This document shows, piece by piece, positions 35,401 to 47,388 of a DNA stretch of 64,000 nt. The translations under genes and the position numbers were made by a program. A model generated the notes under the pieces. It was not told the DNA's origin. It saw nothing but the letters and a program-made list of their open reading frames with translations, and searched no databases. Each line of letters starts with the position of its first letter. The stretch's first letter is position 1. The stretch covers positions 2,604,001 through 2,668,000 of the forward strand of contig JAOVFP010000016.1 in the NCBI GenBank assembly GCA_025738555.1, read 5' to 3'. This DNA comes from Cyathus striatus (Eukaryota; Basidiomycota; Agaricomycetes; Agaricales; Nidulariaceae).

Positions 35401-36037
35401 ATCTCGCTGCTAAATTTAGCCTAGCAACGAGGAAGTTGAATACGACGCGTTACAGTGCTGCTGTGTATACAAGTACTGGGCATCATAGTCCTCAGGCTAT
35501 CTTCAGTTTAGTATCTGCTAAAGAGCATCCTCAATCATACCTTCTCGGGACTTCGCCGCAAGACATAGCCCACCATGATCCTGTGGCATCTTTCTTCTCA
35601 AACTATTTCTATCCTTCACAACGCATTGCACATGTTCAAGTCAGAATTGTCGAATTTGTGTCAGTCGATATTAAACCGCGTTCACACATCTTCAACAATC
35701 GAATATCTAACCTTTTCCATTGCCCTATATCACCGACGCTATTCTATTCTCACTAGTGTTCTCCCTCTCAATGTCCATTTGCTGGCGTTTTATGTGCGCT
35801 ATATGGTTCCCTGGTCAACATTTGATTATCAAAACATCTTTACCGTCATTGTTGGAATGTTCCCCTGATTGAACGATATCCTATAGAATTGCTCTGGGTG
35901 CAAGATGGCTCATTCTGTCTTTCCCTTCCGGTCCCTGTTCTTTTACTTGTTATCTTGCTAAGCTGGTGCTTTCTTTTCGTTCATTCGTTCATTCTTTTTT
36001 GCTGGTTCTGCGTGCAGGCACTTTGGATTGAAATATT
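32412..36037. other. Long pyrimidine-rich non-coding region with weak repeats
   Basis: About 3.5 kb without a supportable gene. The plus strand is rich in T and C throughout. Degenerate repeats are visible, for example GGCTGAATGAGGC followed by CTTATCTATCATCTC at about 34305 and again at about 34586. The last 150 bp before 36038 are a CT-tract promoter of the next gene. Confidence 0.5.
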
Positions 36038-37846
36038 ATGTCAGTGCATCATGGAGCTGGTTTCGATCCCTCGGCGCTGGCGCATATATCGTATTTGGAC
36101 TTTGACTCCAGTAATCAAGCCGACCATGGAATCATCCTCAATTGCAACAAAACAAAACCGTTGGATCCGCTGGACGACGCCGCGCTTGGGGGACTGTGAG
36201 TCTTCAGAAGTTCCACTGTAATTTCACGTTAATCAAACGTCTGGGCGGTAGGGCCACATCTCTGGTTAGTATTTCCTCAATGTCATTTTTCATGTCTTAC
36301 AGATGTTTCATATTATAAAGCTTATAGGATATTTGATTAATTGGGGTCTCCTTGGACTTTTGACCTCACAAGTTTGTAAGTATGATCCTTTGTAATACCG
36401 GCATTTAGCTCACATGCGCATAGATACATATTACATGGGATTTCCTAATGACCGCAAGAGACTCAAACTTTTTGTGTATAGCCTTTATCTTATAGAGCTA
36501 GCGCAAACTATCATGGCGACGCGTGATGCGATTGTCGTGTATGCACAGGGATTAATGAACTCAAAGGATATGATGAATTTAATGAAGGATCTAATGGGTA
36601 AAGCTGCCAATGGCACCTCGCCGACAGGCGGTGCCTTCGAAAAGGACTTCTGCGATTTTCTGTCACAAAAGCATCTCACCATCGATGAGGTTCATTTGTT
36701 GTGGTTGACAGTGCCTGTTACTGCTGGTATTGGTGGGTGTCGAATCTTCGACGTACAGTTTTTAGAAGGGACCATTGACTAGTATTGCATTTGCACAGTT
36801 GGATTTATAGGTCAAATATTCTTCGCCTATCGATTATGGATCCTTTCTGAGTCAGTACTATTGAGTGCTCTAATTGTTTCTGTAGGTTCTGCTTTAGTTC
36901 TTTAATCTGCCTAAATTTATCTTCTTGATTCGTGCTACAGTTGGGATCATTAGCTACTGCGTCGACTCTAATTTGCGGTGGAAGGATGCTCGCTCTGGAG
37001 AGAATTATGAAAGGTATTCACGACCCGTTATTTCTTGTTTCATGTGGTGTGAGTTCTCACAAGTTGTTCTATGTATTAACATCTTTCTATAACCTAAATT
37101 TCTCGTTAGCTCTGGAATGGGTTTGCTGCATTATGCGATGTCATCATTGCAGCTTGTATGTCATATTACGTGAGTCCAATTGCTATTGCATTACTGGGAT
37201 TTAGAATGTAATATTTCAGCTATCCCGCCGGGATACAACATTCAGTGAAACCCAAATTTTGCTGAAGAAGCTAAAAAAGCTTACGATTGAAACAGGAGCA
37301 CTTACTGGTGAGATAGGCAGTACGAGTTGAGATTACTTATTTAGATTAACCTTTACACAGCAACAGCTGCAATTTCGAATGTTATTCTTTACGTAGGATT
37401 TCGATCAATCCCCGAAGTGAGCGTGTACTTTGTGATCCCCGCAGCGGCCATTGCGAAGCTGTATTCTATATCTATACTGTCGAGCTTGAACAGCCGCCTG
37501 TTGTTCACTGGAGGGAGATATTCCATGAAGACAGGAATATCGTCTGTAGACAATGCATCACGATATGATTCAGGGGATCGATTATTGCTCTCCCGAGGAG
37601 AGATAATACTCGAGCCGCAAAGCGCTGCCGAAGTGAGGGTCGAGCGACATACCATCACCTGGAGGGAGGGCGATAGACCTTTAAGAAATGTTACAGTCTC
37701 TGAAAAGGTTAGTTTAAGCTCCTAATAGTAGTCAAGTATGGCGTCGAAGACGTTAAATAATCTCCTATTTATGACAGAAAAAATCAACAATCAAGGAAGA
37801 CATACGACCACACCGTAATTCTCGCGCAGTTGTGAATAACGTGTGA
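36038..37846 (+). CDS. DUF6534 family seven-helix membrane protein (copy 3, with extra loop)
   Basis: The ATG at 36038 opens MSVHHGAGFDPSALAHISYL. The mini-exon encodes part of LATSL, then LIGYLINWGLLGLLTSQV, TYYMGFPNDRKRLKLF, TIMATRDAIVVYAQG, LLWLTVPVTAGIG, LWNGFAALCDVIIAACMSY, and FVIPAAAIAKLYSISI with SSLNSRLLFTGGRYS. The final exon is KKSTIKEDIRPHR...NNV, stop at 37846. Between the second and third helices it has about 35 extra residues (MNSKDMMNLMKDLMGKAANG onward) missing from the other copies. It is followed in tandem by copy 4. Membrane protein of unknown function. Confidence 0.8.
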
Positions 37847-38443
37847 TGGTGATGTTAAGCCGGAGGTATGTAAACTTAGCATAAAATATCACGAATAAGA
37901 TGATAAGGACATACTGAGAATTATGTGTTTGTATTACCAGCCTGTACTTTATACCATTTAGCCCCGGACTACTGCTTATGGACAATATAAATGAACTCTT
38001 GTTTAGCGTATAAAATAGCAATTTCCGGACTGATATGTACTACTTACTACCTGGTCGATTACTTTGTACAATGTCACTTCCTGTTGTTAACATAAGATTT
38101 GCGGTCCCGAGCAGCAGCAACGAACCGCATCATACAATTACATTTCACAAGGCCATACAGTACTTGCAGTACATTAGTACTTACTTAGTCTCCATTTCAC
38201 ACGGAAGAATGATCGCTATTTTTGATTTACCCCAGGCGCCCACTGGTTCTGTTCATCAATTAAAAGCCTGCTGCTTCCTGAAACAAAGAGAACCTGATCA
38301 TCAATATTACAAAGAAGGGTCGGCGGCGATGGCTCAGGACGGTGGAAATACCACATGCAGCTCTATTTATATATATATATACTTGTACATAAGGCCCTAC
38401 GCAAGCGGCGAGTTGGTCTCTTCATCCCCTCCGAACCGCGATA

Positions 38444-40006
38444 ATGAGTGCAACCCCAGTTGCTCCCAATGGCCTAACACTACCCCCCATCCCAGGATTT
38501 GGGGAATTTAAAGCGTCGTCGTTGTAAGTTATTTTACCTTAAGCCCACTTTTAGGTCATAGCTAATAGCAAGCTCTAGAGCGACGTCCATGGTGAGTCGC
38601 CTGCTGAAGAGCTGGGTAAATATGGTGTAACCAAGCTCAATAGATTATATCCAATCTACTGAACTGGGGACTACTGGGTCTTTTATCTGTTCAAGTTTGT
38701 GAGTGTATCTAGCTTACATCAAACGTACTTACTACTCACAAAAATATATTTGCTATAGACACCTATTACTTGGCTTTTCCAAAGGATCGCCTTCAGATTA
38801 AGCTTCTCGTATACTTCATTCTAGCAATTCAAATCGCTCAAACGTTGATATGCACGCGCGATGCATTTATAATATTTGCAAAGTCATTTGGAAATGTTGT
38901 TGTTCTTGATAGTGTCCACACTTTATGGTTGTCGTACCCTATTATGGGGGGAATAGGTACGTTCCCGCGCATTTATCCTGGTTTTCTCTAAGTAATAACG
39001 ATTTGTTAGTCGGGTGGTTGTATCAATGCTTTTCAGGCTATCGGATATACCAATCGTCTATGCAATATAAGGTGGGAGCGGGTGTTATCTGCTTGGTATG
39101 TATGAATACAGTTTAATATTTTCAGTCAACTGACGGTTAAACAGCTGTCGACCTTTGGTATGGTGGCTGCTATCGTTTTCGGAGTTCATATGCAAAAGGC
39201 GGGAGCAATTCGTTTTACTGTTTCAGAAACTTCCAATGTTGTTTGGTATGGGGTACGTCAGGTGTTTGATATGCTATGCTGTCATTTCTTGACAACACTT
39301 GCCATAGCTTTGGAACGCGGCGTCCGCGCTATGCGATGCATTTATCACCGCCATAATGTTATACAAGGTCAGCCACTTTGATTTAGTCGCAGACTTCAAT
39401 TTTTGACGTGCATTAGCTCTTGAGAAAGAGAGAGAATGAAGAGAAAGGCTTGTTGGTCAACAGGGTTATTCGTCTTCTTGTCGAAACAGGAATAATTACT
39501 GGTTAGTAAAACAGACACAGTACGTCAGTTTAGGGCTGACATCAGCTCATCGATGTTAGCCTTCGCTGCGATTACAAGTATAGTCGTGTTCCTGGGATAT
39601 CGGCGGACGCCATTAGTATCGAGCTACTTCCTCGTGCCTGGACTTATTCTTGGGAAGCTATATGGGATCACGTTGCTTGCCGCGTTGAACAGCCGACTCG
39701 AGGTCGTCGGAGGACGGCACAGCGATTCTCCCAACACCTCGGACCAAAAGGTTGCATTTCCGGGGTTCCGGACCCGTCGAGCGTACCCAGACAACTCGAT
39801 ACCGCCTCCAATTCTCGTCGAGACTCATCGAAGTGTGTGGGTCGACGAATCGAATCCTGACCCTGCTCACGATGTAAGTGTAAATTACAAGGTATTTAGG
39901 TGAATGTTAAACGCTAACGTATGATTTACTATGATGATAGGTTCGTGATGGGAAGAAGGTCATGCGAACTGGTAGTGATATTGATAGCATTAATGGTATC
40001 CCGTAG
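38444..40006 (+). CDS. DUF6534 family seven-helix membrane protein (copy 4)
   Basis: The start MSATPVAPNGLTLPPIPGFG at 38444 ends the exon at GEFKASSL; the mini-exon encodes ATSM; then IISNLLNWGLLGLLSVQV, TYYLAFPKDRLQIK, LICTRDAFIIFAKSFGN, LWLSYPIMGGIG, GWLYQCFSGYRIYQSS, LWNAASALCDAFITAIML, and FLVPGLILGKLYGITLLAA with LNSRLEVVGGRHS. The last exon reads VRDGKKVMRTGSDIDSING, stop at 40006. About 350 residues. It resembles copy 1 most closely (shared TYYLAFP, TLWLSYPIMGG, RLEVVGGRH), although copy 3 is its neighbour. A (TA)n tract lies about 65 bp upstream of the start. Confidence 0.85.
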
Positions 40007-40788
40007 TCAGTGCAAGCACACTCGTCGATTTACTTTGTACTATTGTAACGTGAATATCTCTGTAACGTGTTTAATTATTAGTGTCTGGAAGCGTCAGAAG
40101 ACCCTTCCACCAGATAAGATACACAAGAAGCGAGAAATAAAAATAGAGGTGTGAAAAAATGAACTGTGCCGCAGGACCCGGAAAAATCGGAAATTTGAAC
40201 TTTACAGTGACCCCGCACGCTTTCCATAGGAGAAACCTGGTCCGAGATTGCCCCACGCCGATGATTGAAACAAGAGGCAGATTGAGTGGAAGAGATTTTT
40301 ATAAGAAAGCAAGTCAATCGAGACCACTTCTCCCAGTTATTTAGGACGAAAGCATAAAGCGGGAGGTTAAATTGAATGAATTTCAATTTATTTTGGGACT
40401 TCGACGCAGCTTGTAGGCGACATCTTTCCAAGCACGGTCCAGTAAGACGTGGAAGATTAAGGATAAAAGGCTACAGCGCAGCATTGTGATGGCAGTTTTC
40501 GCAGCAGGATTATGAGTCGTATGGAGGAGGAAATGGGCAACTCTGGACGAGTACCGGAAATGGGAGTGGAAGGTCGAGGAGTTCGGCTGTAGAGGAGAGA
40601 GAACACGTGCGTAAACTCAGGGGTGGACAAACCCGAATCAACAAATGTAGATTATCCACTGAAAGCTTACCCGCCACGCTCATACTTCATTATTCCCCCA
40701 TCACTACTTATTCCCTTCACGATTACCTTTCTTCTTTAGCCACTTACAAGGCAGCTAGTCTGCCGCACTTTATATCCTAACAATAACC
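40007..40788. other. Intergenic, no supported gene
   Basis: No coding support. The last 100 bp before 40789 are C/T-rich, as in other promoters here. Confidence 0.5.
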
Positions 40789-43700
40789 ATGGCACTAGCT
40801 ATGTCGGCCATGCCAGGGTCAAATCTCAAGCTCACTTCCTTGACGGCCAAGAGAGAAGAATACCAGGAGCGCAAGAAACGCGAAGAGCTCGAGAGGATCT
40901 CTTATTTACCTCCAGGACTTGTTAATCATGGAAACACATGCTTCATGAACTCTGTGCTGCAGGCAGTACGTTTAACGCTCTTGTATCTGTATCACAAGAG
41001 ATTCACGCTTTCAACAGCTATTGGCGACGCGCTTGTTAAATGATCTTGTATTGTTCAAACCCATCTCACAAGACACTCAAGACTTCTCCAAGACTCATCT
41101 ATCCTCAAGAAGGTCGCCACTTTTGACTAATGGTCATAAGCTGGGTGGTGCTTACGACAAACCTTGGGCCAATACTATGCCGCTCGGTGATGAGTTTCTC
41201 TACTTTCTGGTTAAAGGGTGGGAATCTCAAACCAAAAAGTCTCGGGACTCGTTGAGCCCAAGGTGCGTACTCAAATAACTTAGGTGGTGCTATATCTTAT
41301 CAACGTCTGTTCTACCTGTCTCCTAGAAATCTTCTCGGTGCCATCGGACAAAAGCACAGTGAATACCGGTATCTTGCACAACAGGATGCACACGAATTCC
41401 TACGACACTTACTAGATGGAATGCGGATGGAAGAACAAGATGTACGTTTCTAAATAATACCTTTTTTTCTTGACGAACTGAGGAATTGCATTTGCTAGAT
41501 TATAAAGAAGCGCCAACCTCCCCCACCATCCCAATCGAAGAAACGCAGGAGAACGACCATTACTCCGGCTTATCATGAATCACAGCCTCTAATCCCCGGG
41601 GGCGATCCCAACGAGGCACCGTCTTTACAATCTGCTAACTCCGCACCGTTACCCAACCCTCCCCAATCTCCGAACTTAGGCCAAGGAGATGAAATTCAGT
41701 CCCAGAATGCTTCGCATTCGATACCCGTTGCATCCACAAGTACCCAGGACCCCACTACTGATGAAGAGAAATTGGTGTCACTAGCGGATATGATCTTTGG
41801 AGGCAGACTAACGAGCATTCTCGTCTGTCAAAAGTGCAAACATATCTCACAGACGTATGAGGAATTCAATGATATCAGCCTCAGCATTAAGCCGGAACAT
41901 CGCGAGCATATGAAGAAGCGCGACCGTTTCAAACGGCTTGCCAAAAAGTTGACGTTTCAAAGTCCAACTTTGAACGTCGGGAACAGTATACCACGGCCCT
42001 CGTCTGTTCCTCCCAGCCCCAGTCCAGTCGACAAACAGCTTGGGGCGGATGATAACGAGCTTCCTGGTCCGAGACGACGTAAGAGCTTAGAGGGTGTAGC
42101 GCCAGATCAGGATCACGGAGAAGACAGTAGACCTAGCACGCCCAAGGATGAAGCTACTGCAACTGAAAGTGACGGGTCTAATGTGATTGTAAAGGGGAGT
42201 CCGCCACTGGAGACTATCAAAGAAGCGCAGAAGCTTGAGAAACTAAACAAGAAAGCGAAGAAGGATGTGGAGAAAGAAGGAAACGATTGGACGAAACTTG
42301 GGAGACGTATAAGTATGACTGTGGGACTAGGTCGAAAGAGTCGCTCTCGAGAGTCGGGGAAATCAGAGTCTTTTGCCGACACTCAAACGCGCTCTGTTTC
42401 AGACAGCATCTCAAGTTTTACTTCTAATCCGCGAACGAGCGTGTCGCAGAGTTTACCAACTCCGGAAATTCATGTACAACCACCCTCATCAACCAACGCT
42501 CGGCCCTCCATGCAGTCCATGCAGTCCACGCAGAGTACAAAAGAACGTGGACAGAATAGCAGAACGCCTTCTCCATCTCGTTTGCCTAAAACAGCTCGGG
42601 AGCCTAAAATCCCGAAATTGTCTGCGGATGAACAAGAGTATCTGCGCAAGATTCTTGCAGATATCCACATCTCAACGGGACATTCGATATCGCAGATGTT
42701 CAAGCATCATAATATTCAGGCCTATCACAGCAAAAAGAAGCTTAGCTCAAGTTCAGCGGGTACAGATGCTGGTTTGAAGCAACACATATGGTTGGGGACC
42801 GAGCTGTCTATTGAAGAATGCTTAAGGATGTTCACTGCCGTCGAGGTGTTGGATGGCGAGAACATGGTTGGATGCAGGCGATGCTGGAAGATTGCAAATG
42901 GCCTTTATGAAAGACAGGGCAACAGTGCTAATGAAGGCGACGAGGACGAAGATTCCACAGAAACGTCACCGACCACCGAAGAACATGCTGAGGAAAAAAG
43001 GAATGCAAGAACTATTGGATCAATATCTACTGTAGTACCTCCAAGTTTAGGCATGCAAATTGCTGGATCGGCTTCGACTCCTACCGTTTCTACCCCTGCT
43101 GTCTCATTTTATTCTCGCGAAGAAAGCGACAACAGTGCTGTTGATGCACGTTCAGTGTCGTCACTGCCGACGGAAGTCGATGAATCTCCCGCCGAGATTG
43201 ACGACCTAAAAGAAAGTACTGCGGTACCCATTGTTGAAGCCGTTCGACTTTCGGAGGAGAAAAGAGGTCCTGGAGGTATTCCTATACCCTCCATATCCAC
43301 CACTGGCCCAGACTTGTTTATATCATCGTCTGAGAGGGATACTGATTTGAGATCACTTCCCGGAGGCAGTGATACTGGAGCTTTTACGAAAACATGTCCT
43401 CGAAGGGATCAGTTATTGTATCAGACAACATCTGTAGGGTCGATAGAATCTCTTGCAATACCCTCCCTCTCGAGGCGTGGACGGGTTCAGTCAGATGACG
43501 ATGGGTCTGATGTGGAAAGTGATACATCGGCTACCACCTCTGTTTCTGAAGCTTCCGTTTCTATTCGGCCTTCCGGAGCAAAGAAACCATCGAAACCCAA
43601 ACCTACGATTATGCGGCCCGCGTATAAACGATATCTAATTGATACACCTCCACCGGTCCTTGCGATTCATTTGAAGCGCTTTCACCACCTTGCAAAGGCT

Positions 43701-44194
43701 CCTACGTTGTCCTGGCACAGCTCCTGGGCCCGCAAACTCGAGGATTACGTTTCGTTCCCTGAATACTTGGACCTGTCCCCTTATCTGGCACCAAAGAAGG
43801 AGGACTATGGCCTTGGGAGGAAAGCGAAGTTCTTGCACCACAGGGAGAAAAGAAAGGATGAGAAGTGCATGTATCGCCTTTATGCCGTCGTGCAGCACAT
43901 TGGGAACATGGTAAGCAGCTGATTATTGTTCGCGTGTGATAAGTTTACTGACTGGTACGCTATACTTAGAGTGGAGGCCATTACGTCGCCTATGTTGCAC
44001 TCCCTAACGAAGCTCCAGACCCTTGCCATGCTCCTTCCGACCCCGCGTTATCTTCATCTACAGCTGCCGATGCCGCCACACCACCGAATACTGAACGACG
44101 CTGGGTATACATAAGTGACCAAGTGGTGCGGATCGTGAAACTGGAAGACGTCCTCAACGTCCAAGCATACATCTGCATGTATGAACGTTGCTAA
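40789..44194 (+). CDS. Ubiquitin carboxyl-terminal hydrolase, USP (C19) type
   Basis: A cysteine protease that removes ubiquitin from proteins. The Cys box LVNHGNTCFMNSVLQ (catalytic Cys about residue 51) is split from LLATRLLNDLVLF by the first intron. QQDAHEFLRHLLDGM follows, then a zinc-knuckle-like VCQKCKHISQTYEEF. A very long Ser/Pro-rich insertion follows (about 43 kb), a second Cys pair VGCRRCWK, and then PPPVLAIHLKRFHH, YRLYAVVQHIGNM, and after the last intron the His box SGGHYVAYVALP. It ends VLNVQAYICMYERC, stop at 44194. About 1,040 residues, six or seven exons, apparently intact. The layout with the Cys box near the N-terminus and a long insertion in the core resembles Ubp16/USP16-like enzymes; the exact orthologue is not assigned. 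Confidence 0.9.
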
Positions 44195-45086
44195 GGACCT
44201 TGTGTATAATTCCATGCTTGTTATTTTCGTTTGTGCGCATTCTTTTGTTTATCTTTGTGCTCTGACGAATTTGTAAACTGCATGACGTTGTAGAAAGCAT
44301 AGTATCTAACTTATTTCCAATCTATCCACGTTCCGGTGTACTTAGTGTAATAGCATCGATATTCCCACTACCTTTTAAGGATTTGAAAAACGCGCTTCAG
44401 GTCGATCACTCGCAGAGGCTTTTTGAAAACAAGCTATTGCATAGTATTTTATCAAGCTGTTGTGCAACACACTCTCCCCACTATACCTCCTCTCAGTGCT
44501 CCTCAGTCCCTCAACATCCAGTCACTTACAACACGGCGTGTCGATTGTGCAGGGCAAGCGTGTTAGGATCGTTGGCGGAAATATGAAAAGGTTTTTGGTT
44601 TCTACGATATGTTCTTCATCCCTGATGGCTTGAGAGGTTAACGTTTAACACTAATATGTCTAGTTGGTACAGTACATTCATGTTGTTGGAGACGATGTTC
44701 GCCAGCCATCACGCTACGCTACACACTACCCATACTTCCACACTTGTCAACAATACATGAACCAGGCCCACGATCCCTATGCTTCATCGCTCTGAGATGT
44801 AATAGATAGCCAGCCGAGTTTTCATCCATTTCCTTCGTCACTTTCGCAGTACGTGGCGGACCTCATTCTCCCTAGATGTCACAGCGGTTCTCGAGTAAGG
44901 GTCTTCTCCAGTAACAATCTTCTCAAGTAACAGTCAATTTGTCATGCAGTGTTACAATTGCACTGCGCAGAATACGTCTCGCATTTCTGCAATCATCTAT
45001 TCTCGTTCTGCACATCATATCAATACCCCATAGTACTCGTTATCTCATTTATGATCTACTTTAGCTCATGTATGGGCTGTTCCCGG
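44195..45086. other. Intergenic, no supported gene
   Basis: Only short open frames. The first copy of the hAT target duplication (GTTCCCGG, 45079-45086) is at the right end. Confidence 0.5.
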
Positions 45087-46441
45087 TAGTGCAGTGCGGA
45101 TTAGGTCCCACGGTCTGGTTCGCAGATGAAAATTAGGTGAGGGCCCGGAGGGGTCTATTTCGCACTGTTTCGCAGTGCAAATTTGCAAGGGGAATGGGGG
45201 GCTTGCCCCCCAGAGAAAATTTGCTAATTTGCATGTGAAATAGCAAATTAATCTACTGTTTCGCATGCAAATTAGCAAATTAGCATCACGTGACGGCACA
45301 TGCGCATTCAGATTCCTATTTCATGACATACGATACTATGACTGCGGACCTTGTACTATCTATACCACGTCTATCAAATCGTTAACCAATCCTCTGCGCT
45401 TGGAACAGTCTGGATTGCAAGAGAAGTAGCTTCAGCTGACAAGTTGCCGGTATCACAGTTGGCCATTGGTCTTATAGCACCTGAACCTCCATCTTCAATA
45501 CCTTCCTCATCTAGGATGTCATGGAACCGGGAGATGTTGAACTGGGCAGAAAGAGAAAAGTATTCATCTTCTTCAAGGGACATTTCATTTGAGAGTCCAT
45601 CATCAAGCTGTCCCAATACATTGTTGGCAGGATCTTGACTGTGCCAGCTGTCTGGCTTTTACGTTTAGGACCATTGAGCCAAGTTATAACTGACATGGCT
45701 CGCTCATCAACCATTGATACCGGTATTACAGAGAATATCTTGATAGCAAGGGCCTGGTACATGGGTAAGATATACGATATGGAGTGCTCAATGCTTAATT
45801 TTCTCTTACCGATAGGACATCTGCATTTCCATCGTTCAAAAGTCGATCTCAATATTCACAAATAGACTGATTAGGTTTCTGAGTGCGGTTAAATGGCTCA
45901 TTGCCATTACAATAAGCATTGAACTGGGCCCTCAGTCATGCCAGAGCTTTCATTGGAGTGTGGTTAGATAGTCTAGGGTTCACAAGCTTCATAGCAGCTT
46001 TGGATTGTTCCACAGTGCGCCCGCCTTGATCATACTCTGTTCCGTATTCATTTTTCAAGAGGACTTGTAGCGATATTAGAATTTCTTTTTCAATACTAGC
46101 CTTGGCTTTAACTGATGGGGTGGCTCCGGTACGAATGGTGATTTTGCGTATGGTTAGTGGGTTGGGATTGGTGAGGACAGATGCAAGTCGGTTGGCTACA
46201 CAGTGGTGTACCACAGCATAAGCTTGGTAGTATGTAAGTAGGAGTGTTATAGTTACGTACCAGGATCAAGTACAAATGCTATCAAGTATATGTTACCAGC
46301 ATTTTGATTTTCGATCATATGCTAATTAGCACTATTTCGCATGGCATTTTTTAGGGGCTTGGAGGAACTGGCTAATTAGCAGCAAATTAGCGATGCAAAT
46401 TAGCACATGCAAATTTCAGGTGGCTGTTCCGCACTGCACTA
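45087..46441. mobile_element. hAT-type element, 1,355 bp, internally deleted
   Basis: Terminal repeats TAGTGCAGTGCGGA and TTCCGCACTGCACTA, flanked by a perfect 8-bp duplication GTTCCCGG (45079-45086 and 46442-46449). Both ends carry arrays of the motif AAATTAGC/GCTAATTT (45190-45290 and 46318-46425), likely transposase-binding iterons. Only a C-terminal transposase remnant lies inside. The termini start TAGTG like those of the hAT at 20552, but the rest differs, so it is a different family. Confidence 0.9.
45374..46214 (-). pseudogene. hAT transposase C-terminal remnant (second element)
   Basis: Minus-strand pieces: HHCVANRLASVLTNPNPLTI at the 5' side, then LAIKIFSVIPVSMVDERAMS and VITWLNGPKRKSQTAG, typical of the hAT C-terminal region, then an acidic tail ending SAEDWLTI. 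Frames change between pieces and the catalytic core is absent. Confidence 0.75.
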
Positions 46442-47388
46442 GTTCCCGGAAACGCCATTAGCGCGTAAATTGATTTCTGCATGGTAACATTTGGTTAACA
46501 GCTCACTAAACCGCTGTCCATAGGAATCTAGGAACGTACAAGCTGTTATCGCTGGGTTAGTGCCCCGCTCTACACATTAGAAAGGGGGTCATGGGCGTGG
46601 TTCAATTGGGCAAACATTTCGGAATGGACAAATAAGGATTTTGTGGAATGCGGGCCGCCAAAGCGAGTCGGGGCGGAAATAATGTAGATACTTATACAGT
46701 ACTTATTAACAATGCATCGATTACTTCTCCAAGGTTAAAAAGTCACAACTCAGTAGTAGAGCCAGTACTCAAGTACTCATGCACATGCATCATGTCATTG
46801 TCAAGCCATTGGCACCGATCTTATTTTTTTAATGCTATGTAAGCACATTAGCACGGACTCGTCACTCGAGCGCCCAAGCAGGCGCTCTCACACGACGCCG
46901 AGAACTCTAACACCGATAATCAAATCCAATACGCTTTTAGCGCCTAGTCCCGAGTTTCTTGCTCCTCATTTTCCTACCATCCTCTACCATATTTATCCTC
47001 AAAAATGGAGATCATCCTTGATTAGGAGGTCGTAATCCAGATATGCCCAGTACTAAGCGCCACCGGGGCAGTTAGGTCTGATAAGAGAGAGTTATTCCCC
47101 AGCGGCTTTCGAGTGACTCATAACCATCACTGCATTCCTATACTTGGCCTGACTTTCATCCTATACAAGAAAGGCTGCGTTACCTTATGGCGCTGTGGCT
47201 TCCATTTGGACATTCAGCGCTGCATGACTCGTCCGCAAAAGTCATAATCAAGGTTCTGTCCAACAGCAATCCAAAAGTGAGTTATTTAGGGCAGTGTCAG
47301 CGCTTGATAAACCAATATAGGACGCAACTCAGCCCTCTACAACCTTTCAATCCCCTTCCTTTACCGCTGCTCTTTCCAGGTTAGCACT
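46442..47388. other. Intergenic, no supported gene
   Basis: No coding support beyond scattered short open frames. The C/T-rich promoter of the DUF4139 gene occupies the last 100 bp. Confidence 0.5.
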
